Positions 1-8,466 are shown, numbered from the stretch's first letter. The stretch: 49,390 bases of DNA from Treponema sp. (GCA_031265435.1 JAISCR010000036.1:1-49390), one strand, 5' to 3'. Notes: a model not told the origin generated them from the sequence alone. A program made the numbers and translations.

Positions 1-434
1 GCCTCCAGGTCGGACGTATCAACCTTGGTGATGCCTATGCCCAGGCCGGGAAAGAGTTCATTGGTCGCCTCCGCCACCGCCGCGTAGGTAACATCGCTCA
101 CCACCGCCCGGTCTCCGGCCTTAAGGTTGTGGAGCAGCAGGGCCGTAGCGGCGCTCATACCGCTGGCAAAGGCAACGGCGGTTTCGGCTTCTTCCAAAAG
201 GGCGAGCTTTTCTTCCAACTGCCGTATAGTAGGATTGCCCCAGCGGGTATAGACAAAAGGATCATCCTCACCCATGCCTTCAACCGAAAACCCCGTGTCC
301 GCGCCCACAACAAAGGTGGTGGACATGACCAGGTTTGGCGATGACGCGCCGGTAACGGGATCCGGGAATTCCCCGGCGTGGACCGCTTTGGTTTGATCCC
401 CCAGCTTGGAAAAATCCTGCATATTATTCTTCAT
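1..434 (-). CDS. Cys/Met metabolism PLP-dependent enzyme (cystathionine gamma-lyase / methionine gamma-lyase type), 3' part missing
   Basis: The first 144 residues of a trans-sulfuration-family enzyme are visible; the gene runs off the left edge, so the PLP lysine is not seen. The N-terminus reads MKNNMQDFSKLGDQ, followed by T-AVHAGEFPDP, then YTRWGNPT near residue 60 and AFASGMSA near residue 90. These are typical of the gamma-family PLP enzymes acting on cystathionine, homocysteine or methionine. The start is supported by AGGAG six bases upstream. Which substrate it uses (lyase, gamma-synthase or methioninase) cannot be decided from this part. A TTGACA promoter lies just upstream. It is transcribed away from the neighbouring isomerase gene, so the two are divergent. 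Confidence 0.85.
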   Translation of the reverse strand, partial: MKNNMQDFSKLGDQTKAVHAGEFPDPVTGASSPNLVMSTTFVVGADTGFSVEGMGEDDPFVYTRWGNPTIRQLEEKLALLEEAETAVAFASGMSAATALLLHNLKAGDRAVVSDVTYAAVAEATNELFPGLGIGITKVDTSDLE

Positions 435-461
435 GACGACTCCTTAGTAATACTATAGGAT

Positions 462-490
462 TTATAATATTATATAAAACAAATTGTCAA
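462..490 (-). promoter_or_regulatory. Sigma-70 type promoter of the PLP enzyme gene
   Basis: On the minus strand TTGACA (485-490) is followed after 17 nt by TTATAA (462-467). The start codon is at 434 with a good Shine-Dalgarno sequence, giving a leader of roughly 20 nt. Confidence 0.6.
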
Positions 491-492
491 TG

Positions 493-550
493 CCCGGCCT
501 TTGCGGGGCCGGGTTGCTGGCCGGGATAGCGCTTTCGCGCCAGCCCAACC
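493..550. repeat. Two adjacent GC-rich palindromes in the divergent intergenic region
   Basis: The first hairpin has perfect 7-bp arms CCCGGCC (493-499) and GGCCGGG (507-513). The second pairs GGTTGCTGG (512-520) with CCAGCCCAACC (540-550) around an inner GCGC-TTTC-GCGC stem (529-540). They lie upstream of both promoters, so neither downstream gene should carry them in its leader. They look like a REP-type element or a terminator relic. Confidence 0.5.
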
Positions 551-642
551 ATTTATAATATTACTACCAACCACTGGTATAGTCACACCGGCGCCCGGAA
601 CCAAGTTCTCTCATACCTCACATACCACTTTTTTAAGAGTTA

Positions 643-651
643 TGGTATAAT
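643..651 (+). promoter_or_regulatory. Extended -10 promoter element of the isomerase-like gene
   Basis: TGGTATAAT is a perfect extended -10 box (TATAAT 646-651). No good -35 is visible. Transcription would begin near 657-659, only a few bases before the ATG at 660 and about 14 nt before the in-frame ATG at 672. Confidence 0.6.
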
Positions 652-671
652 CGAAATCCATGGAGAATAAT

Positions 672-1424
672 ATGGACTTTTCGGTTTGCATAGATTCCAT
701 TTTCCGGGGGATGGACAGAACAGCGGCTCTGGAAAAACTAAAGGAAGCGGGTTACGGTAAATTCGAATTCTGGAACTGGTGGGAAGGAGACATGGATGCC
801 CTGGCCGCAAAGGCAAAGGCCCTCTCCCTGGACTGCCATACCTTTTGTACCCGGCACATTGGGCTTACCGATCCCGGCCGCCGGGAAGCCTGGCTTGCGG
901 GTCTTAAAGAGAGTATCGAGACGGCCAAAAAATTCGGAACAAGGCTTCTCATAAGCCAGGGTGGGGACGATACGGGGGCCCGCCGGGATTTTCAGTATAA
1001 TTCCGTGCTTGAAGGGCTCAAGGCCGCGGCGGATCTGTTACAGGAAACGGACATCACCCTGCTTCTGGAACCCCTCAATACCAAAATCGATCACCGAAGC
1101 GCCTGGCTTGAGTCGTCCGACGAGGGGTTTTCCCTGGTAAAAGAGGCGGGTAGTCCCAATATCAGGCTTCTCTTCGATATTTACCACCAACAGATCAGCG
1201 AAGGGGATATTCTCAGGCGGCTTGAGGCCAATATCGGCCTTGTGGGCCACATCCACTGCGCGGGAAACCCCGGACGGCACGAGATCTACCGGGGGGAACT
1301 GGATTATGCCTTCATATTCAGGGAATTGGCGGGCATGGCATACCGGGGAAGCGTGGGGCTTGAGTATTTCCCCACAGAAGATCCGTCTGCCGGATTGAAA
1401 AAAATACTTGCTATGATCACCTAA
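672..1424 (+). CDS. Sugar isomerase/epimerase family TIM-barrel protein (hydroxypyruvate isomerase-like)
   Basis: About 250 residues with the AP-endonuclease-2 / xylose-isomerase-like TIM-barrel pattern. Metal- and acid-bearing strands appear in the expected order: LLLEPLN (Glu), LLFDIYHQQ (Asp/His), GHIHCAGNPGRHE (His) and VGLEYFP near the C-terminus (Glu). This order and the GRHE loop resemble hydroxypyruvate isomerases, but other keto-sugar isomerases share it, so the substrate is inferred. An in-frame ATG at 660 is possible. The ATG at 672 was chosen because GGAG (662-665) lies six bases before it and the -10 box leaves almost no leader for 660. The gene stands alone and no related sugar operon is visible. 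Confidence 0.8.
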   Translation: MDFSVCIDSIFRGMDRTAALEKLKEAGYGKFEFWNWWEGDMDALAAKAKALSLDCHTFCTRHIGLTDPGRREAWLAGLKESIETAKKFGTRLLISQGGDDTGARRDFQYNSVLEGLKAAADLLQETDITLLLEPLNTKIDHRSAWLESSDEGFSLVKEAGSPNIRLLFDIYHQQISEGDILRRLEANIGLVGHIHCAGNPGRHEIYRGELDYAFIFRELAGMAYRGSVGLEYFPTEDPSAGLKKILAMIT

Positions 1425-1501
1425 GGGATTGTTGTTTTTCTGCCGATAAGGTAGGTTAGTATGTGGCCTTTGGTCACGAGTGTGAGGAAGTGGTTATATA
1501 C

Positions 1502-1516
1502 GCCGCAAGGAGCGGC
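1502..1516 (+). promoter_or_regulatory. Hairpin holding the ribosome binding site of the ankyrin gene
   Basis: GCCGC (1502-1506) and GCGGC (1512-1516) form a 5-bp stem whose loop is AAGGA. The Shine-Dalgarno sequence AAGGAG (1507-1512) is therefore within the loop and first stem base, 9 nt before the ATG at 1522. It could limit or tune translation. Confidence 0.45.
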
Positions 1517-1521
1517 TGTGT

Positions 1522-2004
1522 ATGAGAAAGTTTTTCTTTTTTAGTATGATATTCTCCCTTTTGGGGCATTTTGTTTTTGCCCAGAGTGATCCCGTTCAAA
1601 GTAATCCTGCCCGGAGCAATAGTCATCCCCAGGCAGTCTTCATCGCCGCCTTCCGGGGAGATGCCGAAGGCTTGAAGAAAATAATAACCGAAGATACAGA
1701 CCGTGATATGCGTGATGCTTTGGGCAGAACCGCCCTTCATGCCGCCATGTTTCAAAGCAATATTGAGGTGATTCGTATTCTTATCCAGAATGGCTGGGAT
1801 ATCAATGCGGAAAGTACCAAAAACGGGAATACTCCCCTCCACGATGCTGTTATGGCGGGCAATGTAAAGGCCGCCAAATTGCTTCTGGAAAAGGGGGCCG
1901 ACAAGTCCGTTAAGAACAAAGCCGGGCTTACACCCATGCAGGCTGCTGCCAATGGCGGCAAACGGGACCTGGTGCTTGCCCTTATGGACAGAAAAAAAAG
2001 GTAA
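1522..2004 (+). CDS. Secreted ankyrin-repeat protein
   Basis: A 160-residue protein with a signal peptide (MRKFFFFSMIFSLLGHFVFA, probable cleavage after FA-Q). Three ankyrin repeats follow, with the signature cores GRTALHAAM, GNTPLHDAV and GLTPMQAAA separated by about 33 residues. Such proteins mediate protein-protein contacts; here they would act in the periplasm or at the envelope. AAGGAG lies 9 nt before the start, inside a small hairpin. The rhomboid protease gene begins four bases after the stop, so the two are probably co-translated. The ankyrin protein may be a partner of the protease, but this is inferred only from the arrangement. Confidence 0.85.
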   Translation: MRKFFFFSMIFSLLGHFVFAQSDPVQSNPARSNSHPQAVFIAAFRGDAEGLKKIITEDTDRDMRDALGRTALHAAMFQSNIEVIRILIQNGWDINAESTKNGNTPLHDAVMAGNVKAAKLLLEKGADKSVKNKAGLTPMQAAANGGKRDLVLALMDRKKR

Positions 2005-2007
2005 ATC

Positions 2008-2625
2008 ATGCCTCCCCGATACCGTTATAGCAACGCTGTCCTGATCCTTATCATCATCAACATTCTTGTCTTTGCCGCCGGGAGGTTTCTTGGTCAGCGG
2101 TTCATAGCCGGATATATGGCTATGATTCCCGCTGTGGTGCTGCAGGGCGGCTGGGTCTGGACTTTTATCACCTACATGTTTGTTCATGGGGGGATCGGCC
2201 ACATCTTCTTCAATATGTTTGCCCTTTTCATATTTGGTACCAGGGTGGAACAGCGTATGGGTACATCTGAATTCCTCCTTTTCTATTTTATCTCAGGCGT
2301 TCTTGCCGGGATTTTCTCCTTTGCCGTTTACGTGCTTACCGGTTCCTACTATGTCGCCCTCATGGGCGCTTCCGGCGCCATTTATGCGGTGCAGCTGGCC
2401 TATGCGGTCTTCTATCCCGATTCTTATATCTATATCTGGGGCATACTTCCCCTGCGGACTCCGGTTGCAGTCCTCGGCTTTACCGCCCTGGAGATTATTT
2501 CCGCGGTAGTGGGGCTCAACAACAAGGTGGCCCACTTTACCCATCTGGCAGGTTTTGCCGTGGCCTGGGTCTATTTGGCCCTGCGCTACAGGGTAAATCC
2601 ATGGAAGGAACTTACAGGCAGATGA
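2008..2625 (+). CDS. Rhomboid family intramembrane serine protease
   Basis: A 205-residue six-helix membrane protein. It carries the rhomboid hallmarks: HIFFNM in the second helix (His65, Asn69), the catalytic serine in GASG (Ser122), and the catalytic histidine in HFTHLAG (His179). Rhomboids cut transmembrane segments of membrane-tethered substrates within the bilayer. The length matches the minimal bacterial six-helix form without extra cytosolic domains. A weak AAGG overlaps the end of the ankyrin gene, consistent with translational coupling. The substrate is unknown. Confidence 0.93.
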   Translation: MPPRYRYSNAVLILIIINILVFAAGRFLGQRFIAGYMAMIPAVVLQGGWVWTFITYMFVHGGIGHIFFNMFALFIFGTRVEQRMGTSEFLLFYFISGVLAGIFSFAVYVLTGSYYVALMGASGAIYAVQLAYAVFYPDSYIYIWGILPLRTPVAVLGFTALEIISAVVGLNNKVAHFTHLAGFAVAWVYLALRYRVNPWKELTGR

Positions 2626-2686
2626 GCTTGGTCAGAAACTGAAGTTTTGAAACAGCTTCAGACAGTACAATGCCGATACTGATAGT

Positions 2687-3376
2687 ATGAGCCGTCTTCT
2701 CTCAATTACCGCCTTTATTTTTTGTCTTCCTATTCTGATACATCCACAGGCCCGGGAAGTTCTGCGGGGAGAGGTACGTATAGATGTGGAGCCCCCAAGC
2801 CCCCTTTACATGGATGAAGAGATCCCTCCGAGGCCGGACACTTTGAGACGCCGGGCCCTGGAAGAGTCGGCCCTCTACTATGGGGCCATGATCTACGGCT
2901 GGTCTTTCCGTTACGAAATTGGTGAAAGGGCCCGGGGCATTGCGGAAGAAATTGAACTTGAAAAGCTGGGAAGCATAGTCTGGGGAGATCCGGCGCTGCG
3001 GCCCACGGACGCCCGGCTTCTCGGCAATCGGTTCTTCCTGGAAACCGATTATTACCTCAATGAACTACAGCTGCGCCGGAGGGCCACATGGAAGAGCGGC
3101 ATGGTGCGGAGCATTCAGGGTTACGGCACGGGCTCCCTGGGCGGGCCTGAAAACGAAGAAGGCTGGCTTGCCCTCAAGGAAGAGGCCCTCAAGGATGCCG
3201 CCCGCGCGGCCCTGCGGAGTTTTCTCCGCGGGCAGGAGCGTAACCGGCCCAAAACCGTGAGCGGCTTTATATGCCTTGCCGCCTTTCCCCGGTACTTTAC
3301 CGATTCAGGCTATCTGAAAGCCTCGGGCCGGTTTCTCACGGAAATTACCGAAGTAAACCCCTTCGCGGCCTGGTAA
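2687..3376 (+). CDS. Secreted protein of unknown function
   Basis: 229 residues. The first ~21 (MSRLLSITAFIFCLPILIHP then QA) form a signal peptide, so the mature protein is exported. The rest is charged and probably helical, with an acidic, proline-rich early section (near VEPPSPLYMDEEIPPRP) and Arg-rich stretches. I do not recognise a family. It follows the ankyrin/rhomboid pair after 61 bases. No Shine-Dalgarno is evident, and a GATACT box lies very close to the start, so it may have its own promoter. It ends three bases before the stop of the oppositely oriented HAD gene. Confidence 0.7.
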   Translation: MSRLLSITAFIFCLPILIHPQAREVLRGEVRIDVEPPSPLYMDEEIPPRPDTLRRRALEESALYYGAMIYGWSFRYEIGERARGIAEEIELEKLGSIVWGDPALRPTDARLLGNRFFLETDYYLNELQLRRRATWKSGMVRSIQGYGTGSLGGPENEEGWLALKEEALKDAARAALRSFLRGQERNRPKTVSGFICLAAFPRYFTDSGYLKASGRFLTEITEVNPFAAW

Positions 3377-3378
3377 GC

Positions 3379-3987
3379 TTAAAACAGCCCCAGTGTTCCG
3401 GTCTGCCATTCTTCCCTGGCTTCCATGACGAGTTTTTCTGCTTCAAGCCAGGAGTCGGCTCTGGGGCCGGGGAGGCTGCGGTTGGTAGAATTGGTAAAAA
3501 CTATTGTTCTGCAGCCCTGATCCCGGAGCCGCCGGACATTTTCCGGGGAATCGTCGATATACACATGCGCGCCCACGGCGCCTTTGTCATTCATAAAACA
3601 GAGATCCCAATAGGGGATGTCGTAGTTATCCAGCCAGTCCACCGTCTGGTTGATCGATTCCCGGTGGGAATGTTTGATAAAGAGCCGGTGGGTGACGATG
3701 CGGATCCTTACCCCTTTGCCGGAAAGTTTGCGGAGCATTGCCGGGGCATGTTCCATGGGCCGCATGTCCCGGAAAAGATTCCGCTGGGTAACGGCAAAAC
3801 GGTGCAGCCGCTCGTAGCCGCCGAATTCGTCAATGTCCCATTCGTCAAGGCCGAAGCTTACCTCTTCGGTGAGGGATTCCAGCGGTTTATTGAGCCATTC
3901 CGCGGCAATCCTGCGCATGGCGCCGTAAAAGTCGCCGACAACACCGTCCAGATCCACGGCAAAAATAAAGCTTGATTCATCCATCAA
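3379..3987 (-). CDS. HAD-superfamily 5'(3')-deoxyribonucleotidase-like protein
   Basis: 202 residues. Motif I is AVDLDGVVGDF (Asp12 nucleophile, Asp14), motif II is IVTHR, and the C-terminal acidic motif is YIDDSPENV. This pattern fits the NT5C-like HAD phosphatases that dephosphorylate nucleotides, although many bacterial members are uncharacterised. It lies four bases downstream of glgX on the same strand, so it is likely the last gene of that transcript. A role in nucleotide salvage is inferred from family only; another small phosphate ester is possible. Confidence 0.8.
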   Translation of the reverse strand: MMDESSFIFAVDLDGVVGDFYGAMRRIAAEWLNKPLESLTEEVSFGLDEWDIDEFGGYERLHRFAVTQRNLFRDMRPMEHAPAMLRKLSGKGVRIRIVTHRLFIKHSHRESINQTVDWLDNYDIPYWDLCFMNDKGAVGAHVYIDDSPENVRRLRDQGCRTIVFTNSTNRSLPGPRADSWLEAEKLVMEAREEWQTGTLGLF

Positions 3988-3991
3988 CAGA

Positions 3992-6148
3992 TCAACCTGT
4001 TTCCTTTGACAGTAATACTGCCATACTGCGAGCCCTTACGACATAACGGGTCTGCTGGGGAAGATTCTTTTCCTCTCCCGGCGGAAGAATGTCTTCGGGG
4101 GAGACAAGACTGGTATCAATGGCCCTGACCCAGATTCTGCCCTGTTCAGGTCCGCTTACCTTGAAAACCGCGGGATCGGACCCCGCGTTGAACATGATAA
4201 AAAAGTCGTTATCATCCCTGTCGGCGCTTATCTCCGCCTTGCTGCCGTCTATCCGCATGGCGATGCAGTAGCCCAGCTTGTCCCAGTTGGGACTGTCCCC
4301 TTTTTCGTCATACCAGGATATGTCGGGTATTGCGTTGTAATTTCCGTCATGGCCTGTATAGAATTCGGGCCGCATAAAACCGGGATGCCTCAACCGGAAG
4401 GCGATCATCTCTTTGACAAAATGGAAGAGTCCCTGGTTCTGTTCCAGAAGAGACCAGTCGTACCAGGAGATCTCGTTATCCTGACAGTAGGCATTGTTGT
4501 TCCCCTGCTGGGTACGGGCCATCTCATCTCCCCCGAGGATCATCGGAGTACCCAGGGAAATCATCATGGTTGCAAAGAAGTTTTTAAGCTGCCGCTGCCG
4601 GATCGTTTCCAATACCGGGTCTCTTGTAGAGCCTTCAAAACCGTAGTTGTAACTGTTGCTGTTGTCCCCTCCGTCCCGGTTATCCTCGCCGTTGTTTTCG
4701 TTATGCTTATAGTTGTAGGAAACCAGATCCTTCAGGGTAAAACCGTCGTGGCTGGTGATGAAGTTGATCGAATGGAAAGGCTTGCGGCCGTCCCGAAGAT
4801 AGAGGTCGCTGGAACCGGAAAGCCGGGTAGCAAGGCTGCGGGTCAGCTGGGGATCGCCCCGCCAGTAACGGCGTATATCATCCCGGAAACGGTCGTTCCA
4901 TTCCGCCCAGCGGCCGCCGGGGAACCAGCCCACCTGGTATGCCCCGCCCGCGTCCCAGGCTTCCGCGATGATCTTGGTGGAACTCAATACCGGATCTTCG
5001 GCAATCTTCTCCAGCATGGGAGGATTCTCCATGATGTTTCCCTGTTGATCCCTTCCCAGAATCGAAGCCAGATCGAAACGGAAGCCGTCAACGTGCATTT
5101 CCACTACCCAGTAGTGGAGACAGTCCATGATAAAGCTTCGTACCACCGGATGATTGCAGTTTACGGTATTCCCGCAGCCTGAATAGTTCTGGTAGTAACG
5201 TTTATTTTTATTGAGTACATAGTAAATGCTGTTATCCAGGCCCCGGAAAGAAAAAGTAGGTCCCCATTCGTTTCCTTCGGCAGTGTGGTTGAAAACAATG
5301 TCCAGAATCACCTCAAGGCCCGCCTTGTGGAGTTCCCTGACCATCTCCTTGAACTCCCTCACCTGTCCGCCGGGACTCTTTTCCGCCGCATAGGAACCCT
5401 TGGGGGCAAAGAAGGCCACCGTGGAATAGCCCCAATAATTGGGAAGAAGCTGTCCTGTCCGGGGATCGCGGCGCATACCTTCCTTCTCGTTGAATTCCTG
5501 AATGGGAAGGAATTCCAGACTCGTTACTCCCAATTCCTTGAAGAAGGGGATCTTCTCGATCACCCCCTTGAAGGTTCCCGGATGATTCACGCCTGAATTT
5601 TCATTTTTGGTAAGACCGCGCACATGGGTTTCGTAAAGCACACTGAAGCGCAGCGGATAGTTGAGGGGAAGATCCCCCTGCCAGTCAAAGCTGTCATTCA
5701 CCACGATGCAGCGGGGCATGGTATGGAGATCGTCTTCATAGGAAAAGGAAAGATCCCCTGCCGGATCTTCCCGGTTGTAGGAGACGCAGGGACCCAGATC
5801 CCAGCCGCCCAGATCCGTTAAGGCCTTGGCATAGGGGTCAAGAAGGCTCTTATGGCAGTTAAAACGTAAGCCTTTTTCAGGCTGATAGGGGCCGTCCACG
5901 AGGTAGAGATATAATGTCCCTTCCCTGAGCCCCGGTACAAAGCAGTGCCATATATCGCCGGTCTTGTTTTTCCGCCGATCCAGTTTAAGTTCCACCCGGG
6001 GGCTGCCCGCCCCTTCGTGCTCAAAGAACACTATGGATACCGACGATGCGTGACGGGAAAAGAGTGAGAAATTCACCCCTTCGCTATCCGGTTCGGCTCC
6101 CATGGGCAGCGCCTTTCCCGTCTCAAGGCTGTAATTTCCAAAGGGCAT
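3992..6148 (-). CDS. glgX: Glycogen debranching enzyme / isoamylase-type GH13 glycosidase
   Basis: 718 residues with an N-terminal CBM48-type domain (EPDSEGVNFSLFSRHA) followed by a GH13 barrel. Visible catalytic landmarks are DIVFNH (region I), DGFRFDLAS (nucleophile Asp), IAEAWDAGG (acid/base Glu) and ITSHDGF (transition-state Asp). The CQDNEISWYDW segment is typical of GlgX/TreX. It hydrolyses alpha-1,6 branches of glycogen or limit dextrins. No other glycogen genes are in view. No Shine-Dalgarno precedes the ATG; a possible -10 (TATATG, 6160-6165 on the minus strand) sits 11 nt upstream, so the mRNA may be nearly leaderless. Confidence 0.95.
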   Translation of the reverse strand: MPFGNYSLETGKALPMGAEPDSEGVNFSLFSRHASSVSIVFFEHEGAGSPRVELKLDRRKNKTGDIWHCFVPGLREGTLYLYLVDGPYQPEKGLRFNCHKSLLDPYAKALTDLGGWDLGPCVSYNREDPAGDLSFSYEDDLHTMPRCIVVNDSFDWQGDLPLNYPLRFSVLYETHVRGLTKNENSGVNHPGTFKGVIEKIPFFKELGVTSLEFLPIQEFNEKEGMRRDPRTGQLLPNYWGYSTVAFFAPKGSYAAEKSPGGQVREFKEMVRELHKAGLEVILDIVFNHTAEGNEWGPTFSFRGLDNSIYYVLNKNKRYYQNYSGCGNTVNCNHPVVRSFIMDCLHYWVVEMHVDGFRFDLASILGRDQQGNIMENPPMLEKIAEDPVLSSTKIIAEAWDAGGAYQVGWFPGGRWAEWNDRFRDDIRRYWRGDPQLTRSLATRLSGSSDLYLRDGRKPFHSINFITSHDGFTLKDLVSYNYKHNENNGEDNRDGGDNSNSYNYGFEGSTRDPVLETIRQRQLKNFFATMMISLGTPMILGGDEMARTQQGNNNAYCQDNEISWYDWSLLEQNQGLFHFVKEMIAFRLRHPGFMRPEFYTGHDGNYNAIPDISWYDEKGDSPNWDKLGYCIAMRIDGSKAEISADRDDNDFFIMFNAGSDPAVFKVSGPEQGRIWVRAIDTSLVSPEDILPPGEEKNLPQQTRYVVRARSMAVLLSKETG

Positions 6149-6182
6149 TATAGAAGCATCATATATGAAATTTCCAAAAAAT

Positions 6183-6881
6183 TCAATGATTCCGTCCGCT
6201 ACGGAAGAGTCTTACGAATTCTGACGGGTAAATGTCCACCGCCCCCAGATCGTATTTATAGGGCAGGGGCATTCCCAGATCAAAGAAGCTGAAGCCGGAA
6301 TCCTCAAGCCAGCGGCTTGCCAGAACAAGCTGTACGGTTCCCGCATCGTCTTCCTCATAGTAGCCTGAGTAACTGGTATAGATCCTGCCCGAAACTATGC
6401 CGAACTCTCCGGCGGCAAGCCTGCCGTCCCGGTACAGGGCAAAGGAAAAGGGACGGACTTGAGGATCCCGCAGGAAGCGGAGTTGTTTTATTGCCTCTAC
6501 GAGCGGCGGGGTGAGCCAGTCGTCTCCGTGGACTTCAACGCAACGGTCAAGAATCGTTTCAAAGCCGGCGTCAGGACGCAGTTCATAACGGGGCAAAAAA
6601 CGGCGTATGGATTTTTTGACATGAAGCCTCTCAAAGAACAGGGCGGAACGAACCAGATGAAGTTTGGGAAGGAGAATACACTCGCCGTCCTCCGTTTTCA
6701 TTGACATAACGAGAAAACCCGCATCCATCAGGCGGGCGATAAACCGGGGATCGGTTTCAAGTGCAATACAGAACTCTTCGGTATAATCCGTTGCCAGCAT
6801 GGCATCTACCACGGAATCACAGTCATCCTCAGGGCCGATAAAAATATGGCCTGAAAGGGTATAGCGGAGAGGATACGGCAT
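6183..6881 (-). CDS. aat: Leucyl/phenylalanyl-tRNA-protein transferase
   Basis: 232 residues matching the L/F-transferase family, which adds Leu or Phe from aminoacyl-tRNA to proteins with N-terminal Arg or Lys, marking them for ClpS/ClpAP. Recognisable segments include LPKLHLVRSALFF, HVKKSIRR, a DDWLTPPLVEA helix, GRLAAGEFGIVSGRIYTSYSGYY and FFDLGMPLPY. The N-terminus departs from the classical enterobacterial form and resembles the shorter spirochaete/alphaproteobacterial type. A CTGACA-18-TATACT promoter ends nine bases before the ATG and there is no Shine-Dalgarno, so translation is probably leaderless. It sits 34 bp upstream of glgX on the same strand. Confidence 0.85.
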   Translation of the reverse strand: MPYPLRYTLSGHIFIGPEDDCDSVVDAMLATDYTEEFCIALETDPRFIARLMDAGFLVMSMKTEDGECILLPKLHLVRSALFFERLHVKKSIRRFLPRYELRPDAGFETILDRCVEVHGDDWLTPPLVEAIKQLRFLRDPQVRPFSFALYRDGRLAAGEFGIVSGRIYTSYSGYYEEDDAGTVQLVLASRWLEDSGFSFFDLGMPLPYKYDLGAVDIYPSEFVRLFRSGRNH

Positions 6882-6890
6882 TATTTTGGC

Positions 6891-6920
6891 AGTATAGCAT
6901 TATCCTGCGGTCTTTGTCAG
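6891..6920 (-). promoter_or_regulatory. Promoter of aat placed directly at the start codon
   Basis: On the minus strand CTGACA (6915-6920), an 18-nt spacer and TATACT (6891-6896), with an extended TGC before the -10. Only nine bases separate the -10 from the ATG at 6881. Confidence 0.6.
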
Positions 6921-7034
6921 AATGACAGCGGCAGTCTATACAGGGCGTGTTCACAAAGCCGGTTACCTTGAGGACAGACTCTATCTATGGGCAGACACTG
7001 TGTATCCGCTCTAGCTCCTTTCAAAAAAAGTTAG

Positions 7035-7040
7035 TATAAT
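7035..7040 (+). promoter_or_regulatory. -10 box of the MATE gene
   Basis: Perfect TATAAT 18 nt before the TTG start at 7059. CAGGA lies about ten bases before that start. No convincing -35 is visible. Confidence 0.45.
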
Positions 7041-7058
7041 TTTTTCAGGATAAAATCT

Positions 7059-8417
7059 TTGATCAAAGAAAAATCGTTTTATGCAACCTTGATAAAACTT
7101 GCCCTGCCTATGGCTTTGCAGAATCTTATCACTTTTGGGATTGCCCTCGCAGACAATTTTATGGTGGGTTCCCTGGGGGATTTTTCACTCTCCGGGGTTT
7201 TCGTTTCCAACCAGGTGCACTGGCTCCTTCAGATGCTCAGCGCGGGCCTCGGGTCGGCTATGGTGGTGCTGGCCGCCCAGTATCTGGGCAAGGGGGATAC
7301 CCGGAACGCCAAGGTAGTGGTTTCCATAACGATGAAACTGGGGTTTTGCGTGGGGATCTTCTTTACCGCTGCGGTGATTCTCCTGCCCCAGCAGATCCTG
7401 GGCCTCTTTACCCGCGACGAAGCGGTAATTGCCGAAGGAATGAAGTACATCGGCATCGTCTGTTTTACCTATATTTTCTTTGTGTTGAACCAGGTGTTTC
7501 TGGCGGCCCTGCGCTGCGCTCAGAACACCCGTATCGGCTTTATCAGTTCCTTTACCGGCTTCTGCATCAATATTTTTTTAAACTGGGTGCTGATTTTCGG
7601 ACATCTGGGTTTTCCTGCCCTGGGAGTCCGGGGGGCCGCCATTGCCACCCTCATCGCCCGCGTGGCGGAAATGCTGGTGAGCCTTGTCTACTTCCGTTTT
7701 ATGGACAGAAACCTTCTCTTCCGTTTTGTTGACCTGGGGCTCAAAACTCCCGGCATGGTCAAAGACTTCTTCCGCTACGGCTTCCCTGTAATTCTGGGCG
7801 ACATCTTTTGGGGTATTGCCGGTTCAACACAGGTAGCGATCCTCGGCAGGCTCGGCTCCGAGATCCTGGCGGCCAACACCATTGCGGCCAATCTTCATCA
7901 GCTCTTTGGGGTGGTGGTCTATGCCATTGCGGGCGCCTCGGGGGTGATCATCGGCAGAACCGTAGGCAGCGGAGATGTTTCAAAGGTGAAGGAATACGCG
8001 GGAACACTGCAGGTGATCTTTATCTGCTTCGGCCTTATTACAGGCATTGCAATCTTTTTTGCCCGTTCGGCAATTCTGGCCTCAGGCTTCCCGAATATCT
8101 CCGGGGAGGCTCACCGCTATGCGCTGCAGTTCCTCATCGTCTTTTCGGTAACCATCGTAGGCACCTCCTACCAGATGTCGGTACTCACCGGTATTGTCCG
8201 GGCAGGAGGCGCCACCAGCTTTGTGCTGATCAACGATCTTATCCATGTGTGGCTCATCGTGATCCCTTCGGCGCTGCTTTCGGCCTTTGTGTTTCACTTT
8301 CCGCCGGTGGTTACCTTTGCCTGCCTTAAATCCGATCAGATCCTCAAGTGCTGGGTAGCGGTAGTAAAGCTCAACCGCTGGAACTGGATGAAGAAACTGA
8401 CGCGGGATGCGGCCTGA
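7059..8417 (+). CDS. MATE family multidrug/metabolite efflux transporter
   Basis: 452 residues, about 12 hydrophobic helices in two similar halves, as in MATE (NorM/DinF) Na+- or H+-coupled exporters. Segments such as LALPMALQNLITFGIALADNF, QYLGKGD, ALRCAQNTR and LNWVLIFG fit the family. The start is TTG with CAGGA upstream and a TATAAT box in front; no ATG nearby preserves the first helix. The substrate cannot be read from sequence. It is convergent with the uraA gene, with a small inverted repeat (about 8437-8461) between them. Confidence 0.92.
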   Translation: MIKEKSFYATLIKLALPMALQNLITFGIALADNFMVGSLGDFSLSGVFVSNQVHWLLQMLSAGLGSAMVVLAAQYLGKGDTRNAKVVVSITMKLGFCVGIFFTAAVILLPQQILGLFTRDEAVIAEGMKYIGIVCFTYIFFVLNQVFLAALRCAQNTRIGFISSFTGFCINIFLNWVLIFGHLGFPALGVRGAAIATLIARVAEMLVSLVYFRFMDRNLLFRFVDLGLKTPGMVKDFFRYGFPVILGDIFWGIAGSTQVAILGRLGSEILAANTIAANLHQLFGVVVYAIAGASGVIIGRTVGSGDVSKVKEYAGTLQVIFICFGLITGIAIFFARSAILASGFPNISGEAHRYALQFLIVFSVTIVGTSYQMSVLTGIVRAGGATSFVLINDLIHVWLIVIPSALLSAFVFHFPPVVTFACLKSDQILKCWVAVVKLNRWNWMKKLTRDAA

Positions 8418-8466
8418 ACGCCGAGGCCGAGGCATTTCCAAAACTTCAGTTTTGGGAAAGCGGCCG

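Noticed and set aside
660..671. ATG at 660 as the isomerase start
   Set aside because: It would leave only about two bases of leader and contains the GGAG that serves the ATG at 672; it cannot be fully excluded since leaderless starts seem common here.
6973..6984. GACAGACTCTAT near 6973 as a second copy of the atp-operon palindrome
   Set aside because: Only 12 bases match 17305-17316 and no opposing arm is present, so chance is sufficient.
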